Positions 20,030-28,406 of a stretch of 64,000 bases of DNA are shown here, piece by piece. The stretch is from Microbacterium indicum DSM 19969 (GTDB lineage: Bacteria; Actinomycetota; Actinomycetes; Actinomycetales; Microbacteriaceae). The notes beneath the pieces were generated by a model that was not told the DNA's origin, made no database searches, and worked only from the letters and a program-made list of their open reading frames with translations. The stretch spans positions 34,045 through 98,044 of the forward strand of contig NZ_AULR01000011.1 in NCBI RefSeq assembly GCF_000422385.1, given 5' to 3'. Position numbers and translations under genes: made by a program. Positions within the stretch are counted from its first letter, which is position 1, and each line of letters begins with the position of its first letter.

Positions 20030-20926
20030 CTAGGTGAGGGTCACGTACCCCGTGAGAACCGGCACGACGAAGAGCGCCGCGACGAAGGCGCCGACCGCGA
20101 CGAGCAGCCAGATCTGCGCCGTGCGCTGCTTCGGCCGGCGCGTGCGGGTGAGGACGAGGCCGACGAGCGCGCCGACCACGAGACCCCCGACGTGCGCCTG
20201 CCAGGAGACGCCCATGCCGGGGATGAAGCCGATGACGAGGTTTATGCCGAGAACGACATACATTCCGGTGACGTTCGCACCGAGGTGGCGCCCGATGACC
20301 AGGAGGGCGCCGAACAGGCCGAAGATCGCGCCCGATGCGCCGACGACGGGGGTCGAGAACGCGAGGACGGCGACGGCCGCGGATCCGCCGGCCGCGCTCA
20401 GGAGATAGGTGGCGACGAAGCGCCCGGTGCCGATCATCGGCTCGAGGACGCGCCCCACCATCCACAGGGACAGCATGTTGAGGCCGACGTGCCAGAAGCC
20501 GCCGTGGACGAATGCCGCCGTGAGAATACGCCAGGGCTGGAACGTGCCCGTGAGGTTCGGATACTCGTAGGGGGCACAGAACGCGAACCAGCTCTGGATG
20601 TCGAGGCCGGGGATCACGGATCCAGCCATCTGCAGCAGGTAGGCGACGGCCGTGATCACGAAGATCACCATCATGCCGCGCGTGCCGCCCGAACCGAAGG
20701 AGACCGCGGATCCGGCCCCGCGCCCCCAGCGCCGCGCCGCCCGCTTCTGTGCGGGGGTGCGGTTCTTCTTCTGATCGCGGAGGCACTCGGGGCAGATCAC
20801 GCCGACGGCGGCCTGCGTCTGGCACTCGGGGCAGATGGTGCGCATGCACCGCTGGCACAGCACGAAGCTCTGCCGATCGGGGTGGCGGTAGCAGTAGTTG
20901 TCGGGGTTGCGGGTTTCAGACGTCAC
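20030..20926 (-). CDS. Rhomboid intramembrane serine protease with N-terminal zinc-finger-like module
   Basis: 298 residues from a GTG. Residues 12-48 contain C12, H15, C24, C27, C32, C35, C45 and C48 spaced like a B-box/zinc ribbon, followed by a basic linker. The rhomboid domain begins near residue 83 with six membrane helices: WRILTAAFVHGGFWHVGLNM, catalytic Ser198 in GASGAIFG and catalytic His245 in QAHVGG. Rhomboids cleave membrane proteins within the bilayer. Its position next to ppiA and near crgA/pknB matches the origin-proximal layout of several actinobacteria. Substrates are unknown; the zinc module is probably cytoplasmic. Confidence 0.92.
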   Translation of the reverse strand: MTSETRNPDNYCYRHPDRQSFVLCQRCMRTICPECQTQAAVGVICPECLRDQKKNRTPAQKRAARRWGRGAGSAVSFGSGGTRGMMVIFVITAVAYLLQMAGSVIPGLDIQSWFAFCAPYEYPNLTGTFQPWRILTAAFVHGGFWHVGLNMLSLWMVGRVLEPMIGTGRFVATYLLSAAGGSAAVAVLAFSTPVVGASGAIFGLFGALLVIGRHLGANVTGMYVVLGINLVIGFIPGMGVSWQAHVGGLVVGALVGLVLTRTRRPKQRTAQIWLLVAVGAFVAALFVVPVLTGYVTLT

Positions 20927-20968
20927 TGCGGCGCGGATCCGATCGGCAGAGCTTCGGCGGGGTCGGTC

Positions 20969-21523
20969 TCAGACGTTCGCGATGTCGATCGACGAGATCA
21001 CGACGTCGTCGACGGGCTTGTCCTGCGCGCCGGTGCGGACCGCCGCGATCTCGGCGACGACCTTCTTCGAGTCGTCGTCGGCGACGGCGCCGAAGATCGT
21101 GTGCTTGCCCTGCAGCCACGGCGTCGGGTCGGTCGTGATGAAGAACTGCGAGCCGTTCGTGCCGCTCATCTTGCCGAACGAGTTGGGGCGCTTGCCCGCG
21201 TTCGCCATCGCGAGGATGAAGGGCTCGTTGAAGTCGAGCTCGGGGTGGATCTCGTCGTCGAAGTTGTAGCCGGGGCCGCCGATGCCCTGGCCGAGCGGGT
21301 CGCCGCCCTGGATCATGAAGCCCGGGATGATGCGGTGGAAGATGACGTCCTTGTAGAGCGCGCCCTCGCCCTTCTCGCCGGTGCGGGGGTCGATCCACTC
21401 CTTCTCGCCCGTCGACAGGCCGATGAAGTTCGCGACCGTCTCGGGGGCGTGGTCGCCGAAGAGGTTGATGACGATGTCGCCGTGGTTCGTGTGGACCGTC
21501 GCGACGGCCGTGTGCTGAGTCAT
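20969..21523 (-). CDS. ppiA: Peptidyl-prolyl cis-trans isomerase, cyclophilin type
   Basis: 184 residues, no signal peptide, so cytoplasmic. Cyclophilin motifs are visible: VIFHRIIPGFMIQGGD (catalytic Arg within FHR), NSFGKMSGTNGSQFFIT, and WLQGKHTIFGAV. It speeds proline isomerisation in protein folding. The ATG at 21523 is preferred because GAGAGA lies 9 bp upstream; an ATG three codons earlier (21532) would sit directly on that sequence. It precedes the rhomboid gene on the same strand by 42 bp, probably in one transcript. Confidence 0.95.
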   Translation of the reverse strand: MTQHTAVATVHTNHGDIVINLFGDHAPETVANFIGLSTGEKEWIDPRTGEKGEGALYKDVIFHRIIPGFMIQGGDPLGQGIGGPGYNFDDEIHPELDFNEPFILAMANAGKRPNSFGKMSGTNGSQFFITTDPTPWLQGKHTIFGAVADDDSKKVVAEIAAVRTGAQDKPVDDVVISSIDIANV

Positions 21524-21640
21524 GCGATCCATTCTCTCAGAGGAGCCGGGATGTCTCGCGGGTTCGCCGCGGGATCTGGCAGGATGACAGCAACCGATGT
21601 CTCCCTCCTCGGGAGGCGACTGTCTACGCGGGAGGACAAC

Positions 21641-22156
21641 GTGAGCGTCAGCCTCAGCAAGAAGCGCAAGAAGGAGCTCCGCAAGCTGCAGGGCACCGCC
21701 GAGAAGGTGCTGGAGGCTCAGCGGCTCGTCGCGGCAGACGCCGCCGATCTGGCCCGCGCGACGGGCTCGCAGCTCCGCCACCTGGGCGAGGAGGTCGTCG
21801 TCCCCGAGGCGCGCGCCCGCTACAGGAAGTACGTCGAGCCGTCCGTCAACCGGGCCCGCCCCTACGCCGAGGCCGGCTACGCGAAGGGCAAGAAGTTCTT
21901 CGATGGCCGCGTGATCCCCGCCGCCGGCAGCGTCGTGGGTCGCCTCGCCGGCGCCTACGACGCGACGGCGACGAAGCTCGGCGCGCGCACGATCGTGATC
22001 GAGGAGCCGAAGAAGAAGTCGAACGCCGGCGCGGTCATCGCCGCGGTTCTCGGCATCGCCGCCGCGGTCGGCATCTTCGTCGCCGCGTATCGCGCGCTGA
22101 GCGCCGACGACGAGCTCTGGGTCGCCGACGAGCCGGTCGCGTCGCCCGACGCGTAA
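21641..22156 (+). CDS. Conserved hypothetical single-pass membrane protein
   Basis: 171 residues from the GTG at 21641, chosen because GGAGGA precedes it by 4 bp. The N-terminus is very basic (KKRKKELRK) and followed by a helical, Ala-rich region that could form a coiled coil. One transmembrane helix at about residues 129-152 is followed by an acidic tail (ADDELWVADEP). I do not recognise a characterised family. The gene is divergent from ppiA and ends at a strong terminator, so it is monocistronic. Basic N-terminus inside and acidic tail outside is the likely orientation; a role in envelope organisation would be a guess. Confidence 0.8.
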   Translation: MSVSLSKKRKKELRKLQGTAEKVLEAQRLVAADAADLARATGSQLRHLGEEVVVPEARARYRKYVEPSVNRARPYAEAGYAKGKKFFDGRVIPAAGSVVGRLAGAYDATATKLGARTIVIEEPKKKSNAGAVIAAVLGIAAAVGIFVAAYRALSADDELWVADEPVASPDA

Positions 22157-22166
22157 GACCCCCTTC

Positions 22167-22203
22167 GAGGCGGGATCCGCAAATGCGGATCCCGCCTCTT
22201 TTC
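22167..22203 (+). terminator. Intrinsic terminator after the 171-residue membrane protein gene
   Basis: Perfect 15-bp arms (22167-22181 and 22184-22198) with a minimal loop, followed by TTTTCTCT. This is a textbook rho-independent terminator on the plus strand, ending 18 bp before the ybaK start. Confidence 0.9.
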
Positions 22204-22220
22204 TCTCCCCCGGAGGATCC

Positions 22221-22742
22221 ATGACAACCGAGATCGCACCCGACACCGGCCCCGAGGATCCGTCGCGCCGCCTGCGCGACCACGCGGCCGAGCTCGGCGT
22301 CGACGTCGAGGTCCGCACCTCGCCGCGCGCGGGGTCGCTCGAGGAGGCCGCGACGCTGCGCGGCATCGACCCGAGCGACATCGTGAAGACGCTCGTCGTC
22401 AAGGGCAAGGGCGAGCAGTACTACTTCGCCCTCGTGCCGGGTGACCGGGCGATCGCGTGGGGCAAGCTGCGCGCCCTCATCGGGGTCAACAAGCTGCGCC
22501 TTCCCGAGGCGTCGCTCGCGCTCGCGGCCACGGGCTACGAGCGCGGCACGATCGTGCCCCTCGGATCCACGAACGCCTGGCCCGTGTACGCCGACGAGCG
22601 CATGCGGGGCAAGCGCGTCTCGATGGGCGCGGGCGCCCACGGCTTCGCGAGCTACGTCGAGGCCGACGCCCTGCTCGAGGCGCTCGGCGCGACGGTCGCC
22701 GACATCACCGATCCCCTCCCCGAGCACTACTCGGCGCGCTGA
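22221..22742 (+). CDS. ybaK: YbaK/ProX-type aminoacyl-tRNA deacylase
   Basis: 173 residues of the YbaK/EbsC editing fold: SDIVKTLVVKGKG with the catalytic Lys, KLRALIGVNKLRL, and GYERGTIVPLGS. YbaK hydrolyses mischarged Cys-tRNA(Pro) (relatives act on Ala-tRNA(Pro)), clearing errors made by prolyl-tRNA synthetase. The ATG follows GGAGGA. The 3' end overlaps the convergent aztA gene by 38 bp, so the two messages are antisense to each other at their ends. Confidence 0.92.
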   Translation: MTTEIAPDTGPEDPSRRLRDHAAELGVDVEVRTSPRAGSLEEAATLRGIDPSDIVKTLVVKGKGEQYYFALVPGDRAIAWGKLRALIGVNKLRLPEASLALAATGYERGTIVPLGSTNAWPVYADERMRGKRVSMGAGAHGFASYVEADALLEALGATVADITDPLPEHYSAR

Positions 22743-23373
22743 GCTCCCGCGGCACGAGCCGCCCGGCCTCGAGCCGGATCACGCGATCGGCGATCGCGAC
22801 ATCCTCCACGTCGTGCGTGACCCAGCCGACCGCGCGGCCCCGCCGGGCCTCGGCTCGGAGGATCCCGCGCGTGCGCTCGCGGCTCGAGGCGTCGAGTCCC
22901 GCAGCGGGCTCATCGAGGAGCAGGATCGCGGCGTCGCGCGCGATCCCCTGCGCGATGAGGGCGCGCTGCCGCTGCCCTCCCGACACGGCGTGGATCGACC
23001 GCCCCGCAAGGGTCGCGAGATCCACCCGCTCGAGGGCGTCGCGCACGATCTCACGCACCTGGGCGCGCGGGCGGCGACGCGCCCAGGTGCCCATCGCGAC
23101 GACCTCCCGCACCGTGAGAGCGAGGCCAGGCGGGATCCGCGCCCGCTGCACGACGTAGGCGACCTCGCCGTCGCGCTCGACCGACCCCTCGCGCGGCGCC
23201 GCGACGCCCGCGAGGAGCTCGACGAGCGTCGACTTGCCCGACCCGTTGGGGCCGACGATCGCCGTGACCTCGCCCGCGGCGAGCGCGACGTCGACGCCGT
23301 GGAGCACGTCCTCTCGGTCGTAGGCGAAGCACAGGCCGGAGGCGCGCAGAACGGGGTGGGGCACGCGACACAC
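22705..23373 (-). CDS. aztA: Zinc ABC transporter ATPase, AztA-like
   Basis: 222 residues: Walker A GPNGSGKST, signature VSGGQRQRALIAQG, Walker B AILLLDEP and switch His in GWVTHD. It is of the ZnuC/AztA type. It is transcribed away from the permease gene, and the two share a 31-bp divergent region with a Fur-family box, so ATPase and permease are probably co-regulated by zinc. GTG at 23373 is the first possible start; a second GTG three codons in (23364) is equally plausible. No ribosome-binding sequence is visible. Its end overlaps ybaK by 38 bp. Confidence 0.88.
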   Translation of the reverse strand: MCRVPHPVLRASGLCFAYDREDVLHGVDVALAAGEVTAIVGPNGSGKSTLVELLAGVAAPREGSVERDGEVAYVVQRARIPPGLALTVREVVAMGTWARRRPRAQVREIVRDALERVDLATLAGRSIHAVSGGQRQRALIAQGIARDAAILLLDEPAAGLDASSRERTRGILRAEARRGRAVGWVTHDVEDVAIADRVIRLEAGRLVPRELSAPSSARGGDR

Positions 23374-23379
23374 CCTATT

Positions 23380-23394
23380 TGATAACCGTTCTCA
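23380..23394. promoter_or_regulatory. Zur/Fur-family box between divergent aztA and aztB
   Basis: TGATAAC-C-GTTCTCA is a 7-1-7 inverted repeat with one mismatch, the pattern bound by Fur-family repressors (Zur for zinc). It lies 7 bp from the aztA start and 11 bp from the aztB start, so a bound repressor would block both genes. This is an AT-rich spot within GC-rich surroundings. Confidence 0.7.
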
Positions 23395-23404
23395 TTTCCA
23401 TGTA

Positions 23405-24274
23405 GTGTCGCCGACCGTGTCCTGGTTGATCGAGCCCTTCACCGCCGAGTTCATGGCCCGAGCCCTCCTGGGCGGCCTCCTCGTCGCGGCGATCTGCGCC
23501 GTCGTCGGCACGTGGGTCGTGACCCGCGGCATGGCGTTCCTCGGCGAGGCGATCGGCCACGGCATGCTCCCGGGGGTCGCGATCGCGACGCTCCTCGGCT
23601 GGCCGCCGGTCATCGGCGGGGCCGTGAGCGCCGCGGCCATGAGCGGCACGATCGGCCTGCTGCAGCGCCGCGGCCGCCTCTCGTACGACACGAGCATCGG
23701 CCTGCTCTTCGTCGGGATGCTGTCGCTCGGCGTGATCATCGTGTCGCACTCGCGCAGCTTCGCGACCGACGCGACCGTCATGCTCTTCGGCGACGTCCTC
23801 GCGGTCCGCTGGCCCGACGTCGCGCTCCTCGCGGGGGCGCTCGTCGCGACCCTCGGGATCGCCGCCGCGTTCCACCGCCACTTCGTCGCCGCCGCGTTCG
23901 ACGAGCGGGTCGCGCAGACGCTGGGGCTGCGACCCCGGCTCGCGCAGGTCCTGCTCACGGCGCTCGTGACCCTCGCCGTCGTCGCGTCCTACCAGGCCGT
24001 GGGATCCCTCCTCGTCGTCGGCATGCTCCTCGCGCCCGCCGTCGCGGCGGGGCGCTGGACGCGCTCGATCCCGGCCACGATGCTCCTCGCCGCAGCGTTC
24101 GGCGCGGCGTCGGCCCTCATCGGGCTCCTGATCTCCTGGCACGCCGCGACGGCCGCCGGCCCCACGATCGCCGGCGTCGCGATCCTCCTGGCGGGCGGAT
24201 CCGCCGCCGTCCGTGCCGTCGCCGCCCGGCTCACCGCCCACGTCCCCGCACTGGAAAGCACCATCACCGCATGA
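23405..24274 (+). CDS. aztB: Zinc ABC transporter permease, AztB-like
   Basis: 289 residues with about nine membrane helices. ABC-3 family features: FLGEAIGHGMLPGVAIA, LLFVGMLSLGVII, and ASYQAVGSLLVVGMLLAPAVAA. It forms the channel for zinc import with AztA. GTG at 23405 is the first possible start, GTG at 23417 an alternative; neither has a ribosome-binding sequence, so the message may be leaderless, starting near the Zur box. The stop overlaps the start of the next gene (ATGA), opening a coupled run of four genes. Confidence 0.9.
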   Translation: MSPTVSWLIEPFTAEFMARALLGGLLVAAICAVVGTWVVTRGMAFLGEAIGHGMLPGVAIATLLGWPPVIGGAVSAAAMSGTIGLLQRRGRLSYDTSIGLLFVGMLSLGVIIVSHSRSFATDATVMLFGDVLAVRWPDVALLAGALVATLGIAAAFHRHFVAAAFDERVAQTLGLRPRLAQVLLTALVTLAVVASYQAVGSLLVVGMLLAPAVAAGRWTRSIPATMLLAAAFGAASALIGLLISWHAATAAGPTIAGVAILLAGGSAAVRAVAARLTAHVPALESTITA

Positions 24275-25467
24275 CGCGCACCATCCCCACCGCCGCGGCG
24301 CTCGTCGCGGCGGGCATCCTGCTCGCCGGCTGCGCGGCCTCCGGGCCCTCGGCGCCGTCGGCCTCCCCGTCCGCCGGCTCGTCAGTCGGCTTCGACGACG
24401 GCCACGGCCACGTCGACGGCGCGGCCGAGGTCGTCGAGCCGCAGTCCCGCCTCCTCACGGTCTCTGGCGACGGATCCGTCACGATGACCGACCTGCTCTC
24501 ATCGGACGAGGTCGCCGTCGGATCCGTCGGATCCCCCTCCTCCGTGGCCTCCGACGGGCGCTTCGCCTTCGTGACGACCGACGCCGGGATCGACGTCGTC
24601 GACGGCGGCGCCTGGACCTGGGATCACGGCGACCACTTCCACTACTACAGCGCGGAGCCGCGGGTGATCGGGACGATCGAGGCGGCGGGCGCGGCCGAGA
24701 TCGCGACTCCGTCCCTCGCGTCCGCCGGGACGACGGGCGTCTTCCTGCCCGAGACCGGCGAGGCCGTGGCGATCGACATGGCATCCCTCGCGGAGGGCGA
24801 GATCGTCGAGCGGTTCCGCATCGACACGGGAGCGTCCTCGGGCGTCGTCGCGCCGGTCGGCGAGGCCACGATCGTCGCGACGGGCGACGCCGCCGAGGCG
24901 CTCGACGCGTCGGGATCCGTCGTCGCGACCGCCGAATGCGCCGACCCCGCCGGGTCGATCACGACCCGCGTCGGGACCGTCGTGGGGTGCGCCGACAAGG
25001 CGCTGCTCGCCGTCGCCTCGGGATCCGACGTCGAGTTCGCCGACGTCCCGTACCCGTCGGACGAGCCGCGGGCCGAGGGGTTCGCGGGGCGCAAGAACCG
25101 CCCGACCGTCGCGGGGCTCTCGGGCGAGAACGGGTTCTGGCTGCTCGACACACGCGCGGGCGAGTGGTCGCGCGCCGCGGTCGACGCGACGCTGACCGAG
25201 GTCGTCGCGGCCGACGACGAGGGCGAGAACGTCGTGGCGCTCGACGGCGACGGCCGGGTCCGGGTCTTCGGTGAGGACGGCTCCGATCGCGGATCCACCG
25301 ATCCCCTCACCGCCGACGCCGCCGCGACGCTCGTGGTCGACACCCAGCGCGCGTATCTCTCGGCCCCCGACGCCGGGGTCGTGTACGAGATCGACTATGC
25401 CGACGGCGCCCGCATCGCCCGCGAGATCCCCCTCGACCACGCCGTCGGGATCGAGGTCGGCCGATGA
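24271..25467 (+). CDS. AztD-like His-rich lipoprotein in zinc cluster
   Basis: 398 residues with a lipoprotein signal (LVAAGILLAGC, Cys at about residue 20). The mature N-terminus is His-rich (DDGHGHVDG) and a second His cluster reads WDHGDHFHYY near residue 115. The rest is built from beta-strand repeats typical of a propeller. It resembles the AztD metallochaperone encoded downstream (same length, same HGDHFH core) and is probably a paralogue that binds zinc outside the membrane and passes it to the binding protein. It overlaps both neighbours by 4 bp. The exact family name is uncertain. Confidence 0.75.
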   Translation: MTRTIPTAAALVAAGILLAGCAASGPSAPSASPSAGSSVGFDDGHGHVDGAAEVVEPQSRLLTVSGDGSVTMTDLLSSDEVAVGSVGSPSSVASDGRFAFVTTDAGIDVVDGGAWTWDHGDHFHYYSAEPRVIGTIEAAGAAEIATPSLASAGTTGVFLPETGEAVAIDMASLAEGEIVERFRIDTGASSGVVAPVGEATIVATGDAAEALDASGSVVATAECADPAGSITTRVGTVVGCADKALLAVASGSDVEFADVPYPSDEPRAEGFAGRKNRPTVAGLSGENGFWLLDTRAGEWSRAAVDATLTEVVAADDEGENVVALDGDGRVRVFGEDGSDRGSTDPLTADAAATLVVDTQRAYLSAPDAGVVYEIDYADGARIAREIPLDHAVGIEVGR

Positions 25468-26636
25468 CCCCGGAGCACAACCACGGCGGAAACCGCACCA
25501 CCCCCGCCGACACGCCGACCCCCGGCCCGACACCCCCACTTTCCGCCGTAGTCCTGCCCCGCGGGGTGCGGCGAACCGGCTTGGCGGCCCGGCCCACCGG
25601 CGCGTCCCCGCAGCCCGGCACCGCCCGGCGGGCCGCCCCGGCCCCGGAGCACAACCACGGCGGAAACCACGCCACCCCCGCCGACACGCCGCCCCCCGGC
25701 CCGACACCCCCACCTTCCGCCGTAGTCCTGCCCGGCGGGGTACGGCGCGGGCTTGTGGCGCTCCTCGCCGGCGGCGCGCTCGCCCTCTCGGGGTGCGCGA
25801 GCGCCGGGGCGGACGAGGATCCGCAGGTCGTCGTCACGACCAACATCCTCGGCGACGTGACCCGCGCCCTCGCGGGCGACGAGGCCGAGGTCACGACGCT
25901 CATGAAGCCCAACGCCGATCCGCACAGCTTCGAGATCTCGGCTCAGGAGGCGGCGCGGCTCCAGGCCGCCGACCTCCTCGTATCCAACGGCCTCGGCCTC
26001 GAGGAGAACGTCGAACAGCACTTCGCGACCGCGGGCGACGCGGGCGCCGAGCGATTCGTCGCGGGCGACCACATCGACGTCCTCGACTACGCCGAGGGAT
26101 CGCCCGACCCCCACTTCTGGACCGATCCGGCCCGCATGGTCGACGTCGTCGACGCGCTCGAGGAAGCGCTCGCGGCCGTCGACGGGATCGACGCGGACGC
26201 CGTCCACGACAACGCCGCGTCCTACCGCGCCGACCTCGCCGACGTCGACGCCGAGATGACCGCCGCCTTCGCCGCGATCCCGGCCGAGCGGCGCGCACTC
26301 GTGACGAACCATCACGTCTTCGGATACCTCGCCGATCGCTTCGGCTTCGAGGTCGTCGGCGCCGCGATCCCGAGCGGCACGACCCTCGCCTCGCCGTCGG
26401 CCGCCGACCTCGAGGAGCTCGCGACCGCGATCACCTCGACGGGCGTCCCGACGATCTTCGCCGACTCCTCCCAGCCCGACCGCGTCATGCAGGTCCTCGC
26501 CGACGAGGCCGGCATCGACGTCGACGTCGTGCCGCTGTTCACCGAGTCGCTGACCGAGGCCGACGAGGGCGCCCCGACGTACCTCGCCATGATGCGCGCG
26601 AACACGCAGCTGATCGCCGCCGGCCTGTCCCCCTGA
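25464..26636 (+). CDS. aztC: Zinc ABC transporter substrate-binding lipoprotein, AztC-like, with duplicated N-terminal extension
   Basis: 390 residues from the ATG overlapping the previous stop. The zinc-binding protein (ZnuA/TroA fold) begins only near residue 95: lipoprotein signal RRGLVALLAGGALALSGC, then VVVTTNILGDVTRALAG, with zinc ligands in NADPHSFE, NHHVFGYL and FADSSQPDR. The first ~95 residues are two near-identical 35-residue blocks (about 3-37 and 61-95) with PEHNHGGN. They are encoded by two copies of a 106-bp repeat. This would bury the signal peptide inside the protein. A GTG at 25753 could start translation within the signal, so the extension may be untranslated or removed. 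The other genes of the cluster look intact. Confidence 0.85.
   Translation: MTPEHNHGGNRTTPADTPTPGPTPPLSAVVLPRGVRRTGLAARPTGASPQPGTARRAAPAPEHNHGGNHATPADTPPPGPTPPPSAVVLPGGVRRGLVALLAGGALALSGCASAGADEDPQVVVTTNILGDVTRALAGDEAEVTTLMKPNADPHSFEISAQEAARLQAADLLVSNGLGLEENVEQHFATAGDAGAERFVAGDHIDVLDYAEGSPDPHFWTDPARMVDVVDALEEALAAVDGIDADAVHDNAASYRADLADVDAEMTAAFAAIPAERRALVTNHHVFGYLADRFGFEVVGAAIPSGTTLASPSAADLEELATAITSTGVPTIFADSSQPDRVMQVLADEAGIDVDVVPLFTESLTEADEGAPTYLAMMRANTQLIAAGLSP
25468..25573. repeat. 106-bp palindromic repeat, copy 1
   Basis: It begins CCCCGGAGCACAACCACGG and contains a 13-bp inverted repeat with one mismatch (25480-25492 and 25540-25552), so it can form a hairpin. About 94% identical to copy 2, which lies 174 bp (58 codons) downstream. 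It sits at the very start of the aztC frame. Confidence 0.85.
25642..25747. repeat. 106-bp palindromic repeat, copy 2
   Basis: Second copy, about six differences from copy 1, with the same inverted repeat (25654-25666 and 25714-25726). It ends just before the aztC lipoprotein signal sequence. The frame stays open through both copies. Confidence 0.85.
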
Positions 26637-26667
26637 CCCTGTCCCCCTCACAACCAGAGAGACACAC

Positions 26668-27864
26668 ATGAAGAAGAAGAAGATGATCCTGGCCGGCGCC
26701 GGATCCCTCGCAGCGCTCGCGATGCTCGCGGGCTGCGCGTCCGGATCCGCGGACACGGCCGCCTCCTCCGCCGACTCCACGGCGGCGGCCGAGAGCGTCG
26801 CCGCGAACAGCCGCCTCGCCGTCTCGATCGCGGGCCAGGTGCTCGTGCTCGACGCCGCGACCCTCGAGACGCTCGACGCGTTCGACAGCGAGGACTTCAC
26901 CCGCGTCAACGCGGTCGGCGACGGCCACAACGTGCTCGTCACGACGAGCGAGGGCTTCCAGGTCCTCGACATGGCGACGCCCGAGCTCACCGACCTCGTG
27001 TTCGAGGCCGACGCCGCGGGCCACGTCGTGCGCCACGCCGACGAGACCGTGCTGTTCGCCGACGGAACCGGCACGACGACGATCTTCGACACCGACGCGC
27101 TCGGCGACGAGCTGCCCGAGACGACCGTCTACCAGTCCGAGGAGCCGCATCACGGCGTCTCGATCCAGCTCGAGGACGGCACGCTCGTCACGACGGTCGG
27201 CGACGCATCGAGCCGCTCGGGCGCCGTCGCCCTCGAGCCGCACGGCGACCACTTCCACGAGCTCGCGTCGTCCGACGAGTGCCCCGGGATCCACGGTGAG
27301 GGCACCGCGGCGGGCGAGTCGGTGATCTTCGGGTGCGAGAACGGCGCGCTGCTCTTCCAGGACGGCGCGTTCGAGAAGTTCACGGCGCCCGACGAGTTCG
27401 GCCGCATGGGCAACGCGTACGTGAGCGAGACGAGCCCCATCGTCGTCGGAGACTACAAGACCGACCCCGACGCCGAGGGCTACATCCTGACCCAGTCGAC
27501 GATCATCGACACCGCGGCGCACACCTACGACGTCATCGACACCGACGGCTTCGGCTACACCTACCGCGGCGTCGTGCGCGGCCCGGGCGACGACGCGTAC
27601 TACCTCGGAACCGACGGATCCATCCACGTGCTCGATCCCGAGACGGGCGAGTTCACGGCGGCGTACCCCGTCATCGACGCGTGGGAGGGCCCGGCCGACT
27701 GGCAGGATCCGCACCCCGCTCTGACGACCGACGGATCCGTCGCCTACGTGGCCGACGTCGCGAACGAGCGCGTCGTGTCGGTCGACCTCGCGACCGGCGA
27801 GGTCATCGCCGAGAGCGACGCCCTGCCCGCCGCTCCGAACGAGATGGCGATCAACCTGGGCTGA
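26668..27864 (+). CDS. aztD: Zinc metallochaperone AztD-like lipoprotein
   Basis: 398 residues with a lipoprotein signal (ALAMLAGC, Cys at about 23). A seven-bladed-propeller-like chain of strand repeats follows. Putative zinc ligands lie in EEPHHGVSI, the HGDHFHE core and CPGIHGEG. AztD proteins bind zinc in the exported compartment and deliver it to AztC. The gene is 31 bp after aztC, with its own ribosome-binding sequence (AGAGAG), and ends before a bidirectional terminator, closing the zinc operon. It is the closer match to AztD of the two paralogues flanking aztC. Confidence 0.85.
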   Translation: MKKKKMILAGAGSLAALAMLAGCASGSADTAASSADSTAAAESVAANSRLAVSIAGQVLVLDAATLETLDAFDSEDFTRVNAVGDGHNVLVTTSEGFQVLDMATPELTDLVFEADAAGHVVRHADETVLFADGTGTTTIFDTDALGDELPETTVYQSEEPHHGVSIQLEDGTLVTTVGDASSRSGAVALEPHGDHFHELASSDECPGIHGEGTAAGESVIFGCENGALLFQDGAFEKFTAPDEFGRMGNAYVSETSPIVVGDYKTDPDAEGYILTQSTIIDTAAHTYDVIDTDGFGYTYRGVVRGPGDDAYYLGTDGSIHVLDPETGEFTAAYPVIDAWEGPADWQDPHPALTTDGSVAYVADVANERVVSVDLATGEVIAESDALPAAPNEMAINLG

Positions 27865-27931
27865 TGAGGACGTGCGCCGGGGTGGGACTCGGCGCATCGC
27901 GGGAAGCCGAATGGGTGCGGCGACCCGCTGA

Positions 27932-27960
27932 GAGGGGCGAGGCCGTGTGCCTCGCCCCTC
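27932..27960. terminator. Bidirectional terminator between aztD and aroQ
   Basis: Perfect 12-bp arms GAGGGGCGAGGC/GCCTCGCCCCTC with a 5-base loop. The stem ends one base before the aroQ stop codon. The two genes converge, so one hairpin can serve both. Confidence 0.8.
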
Positions 27961-27961
27961 T

Positions 27962-28399
27962 TCACGCGATGACGCGGGCGAGCCGCTCGACCGCGAACTC
28001 GTACCCCTGGATCCCGGCGCCGACGATGACGCACTCGGCGATGTCGCTGAGGTAGGAGCGGTGCCGGAACTCCTCGCGGGCATGCACGTTCGAGATGTGC
28101 ACCTCGATGAACGGCAGCGCGACGGCCTTGAGGGCGTCGCGGATCGCGACCGACGTGTGCGTGTAGGCGCCCGCGTTGATGATGATGCCCGCGCAGTCCT
28201 CGCGGGCCGAATGGATCGCGTCGACGATCTCGCCCTCGTGGTTCGACTGCATCGCGACGACCTGCAGCTCCTCGACCCGCGCGGTCTCGACCGTGAGCGC
28301 GACGATGTCGTCGAGGGTGTCGGAGCCGTAGACCTCGGGCTCGCGCGTGCCGAGCAGGTTGAGGTTCGGCCCGTTGACCAGGAGGATGCGGTTCGCCAT
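27962..28399 (-). CDS. aroQ: Type II 3-dehydroquinate dehydratase
   Basis: 145 residues, the usual length. It has the flexible active-site loop [12 protein letters not shown] (R19, Y24), NSNHEGE-like [21 protein letters not shown] and [17 protein letters not shown] with the catalytic His. It converts 3-dehydroquinate to 3-dehydroshikimate in aromatic amino-acid synthesis and forms dodecamers. The start shows TAACCT-N7-ATG without a ribosome-binding sequence, suggesting a leaderless message separate from the exporter gene upstream on the same strand. Confidence 0.96.
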   Translation of the reverse strand: MANRILLVNGPNLNLLGTREPEVYGSDTLDDIVALTVETARVEELQVVAMQSNHEGEIVDAIHSAREDCAGIIINAGAYTHTSVAIRDALKAVALPFIEVHISNVHAREEFRHRSYLSDIAECVIVGAGIQGYEFAVERLARVIA

Positions 28400-28406
28400 G
28401 CCGCTC

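Noticed and set aside
24213..25274. 353-codon plus-strand frame overlapping the zinc lipoprotein gene
   Set aside because: Arg-rich shadow of the true frame at 24271-25467, which has a lipoprotein signal and His clusters.
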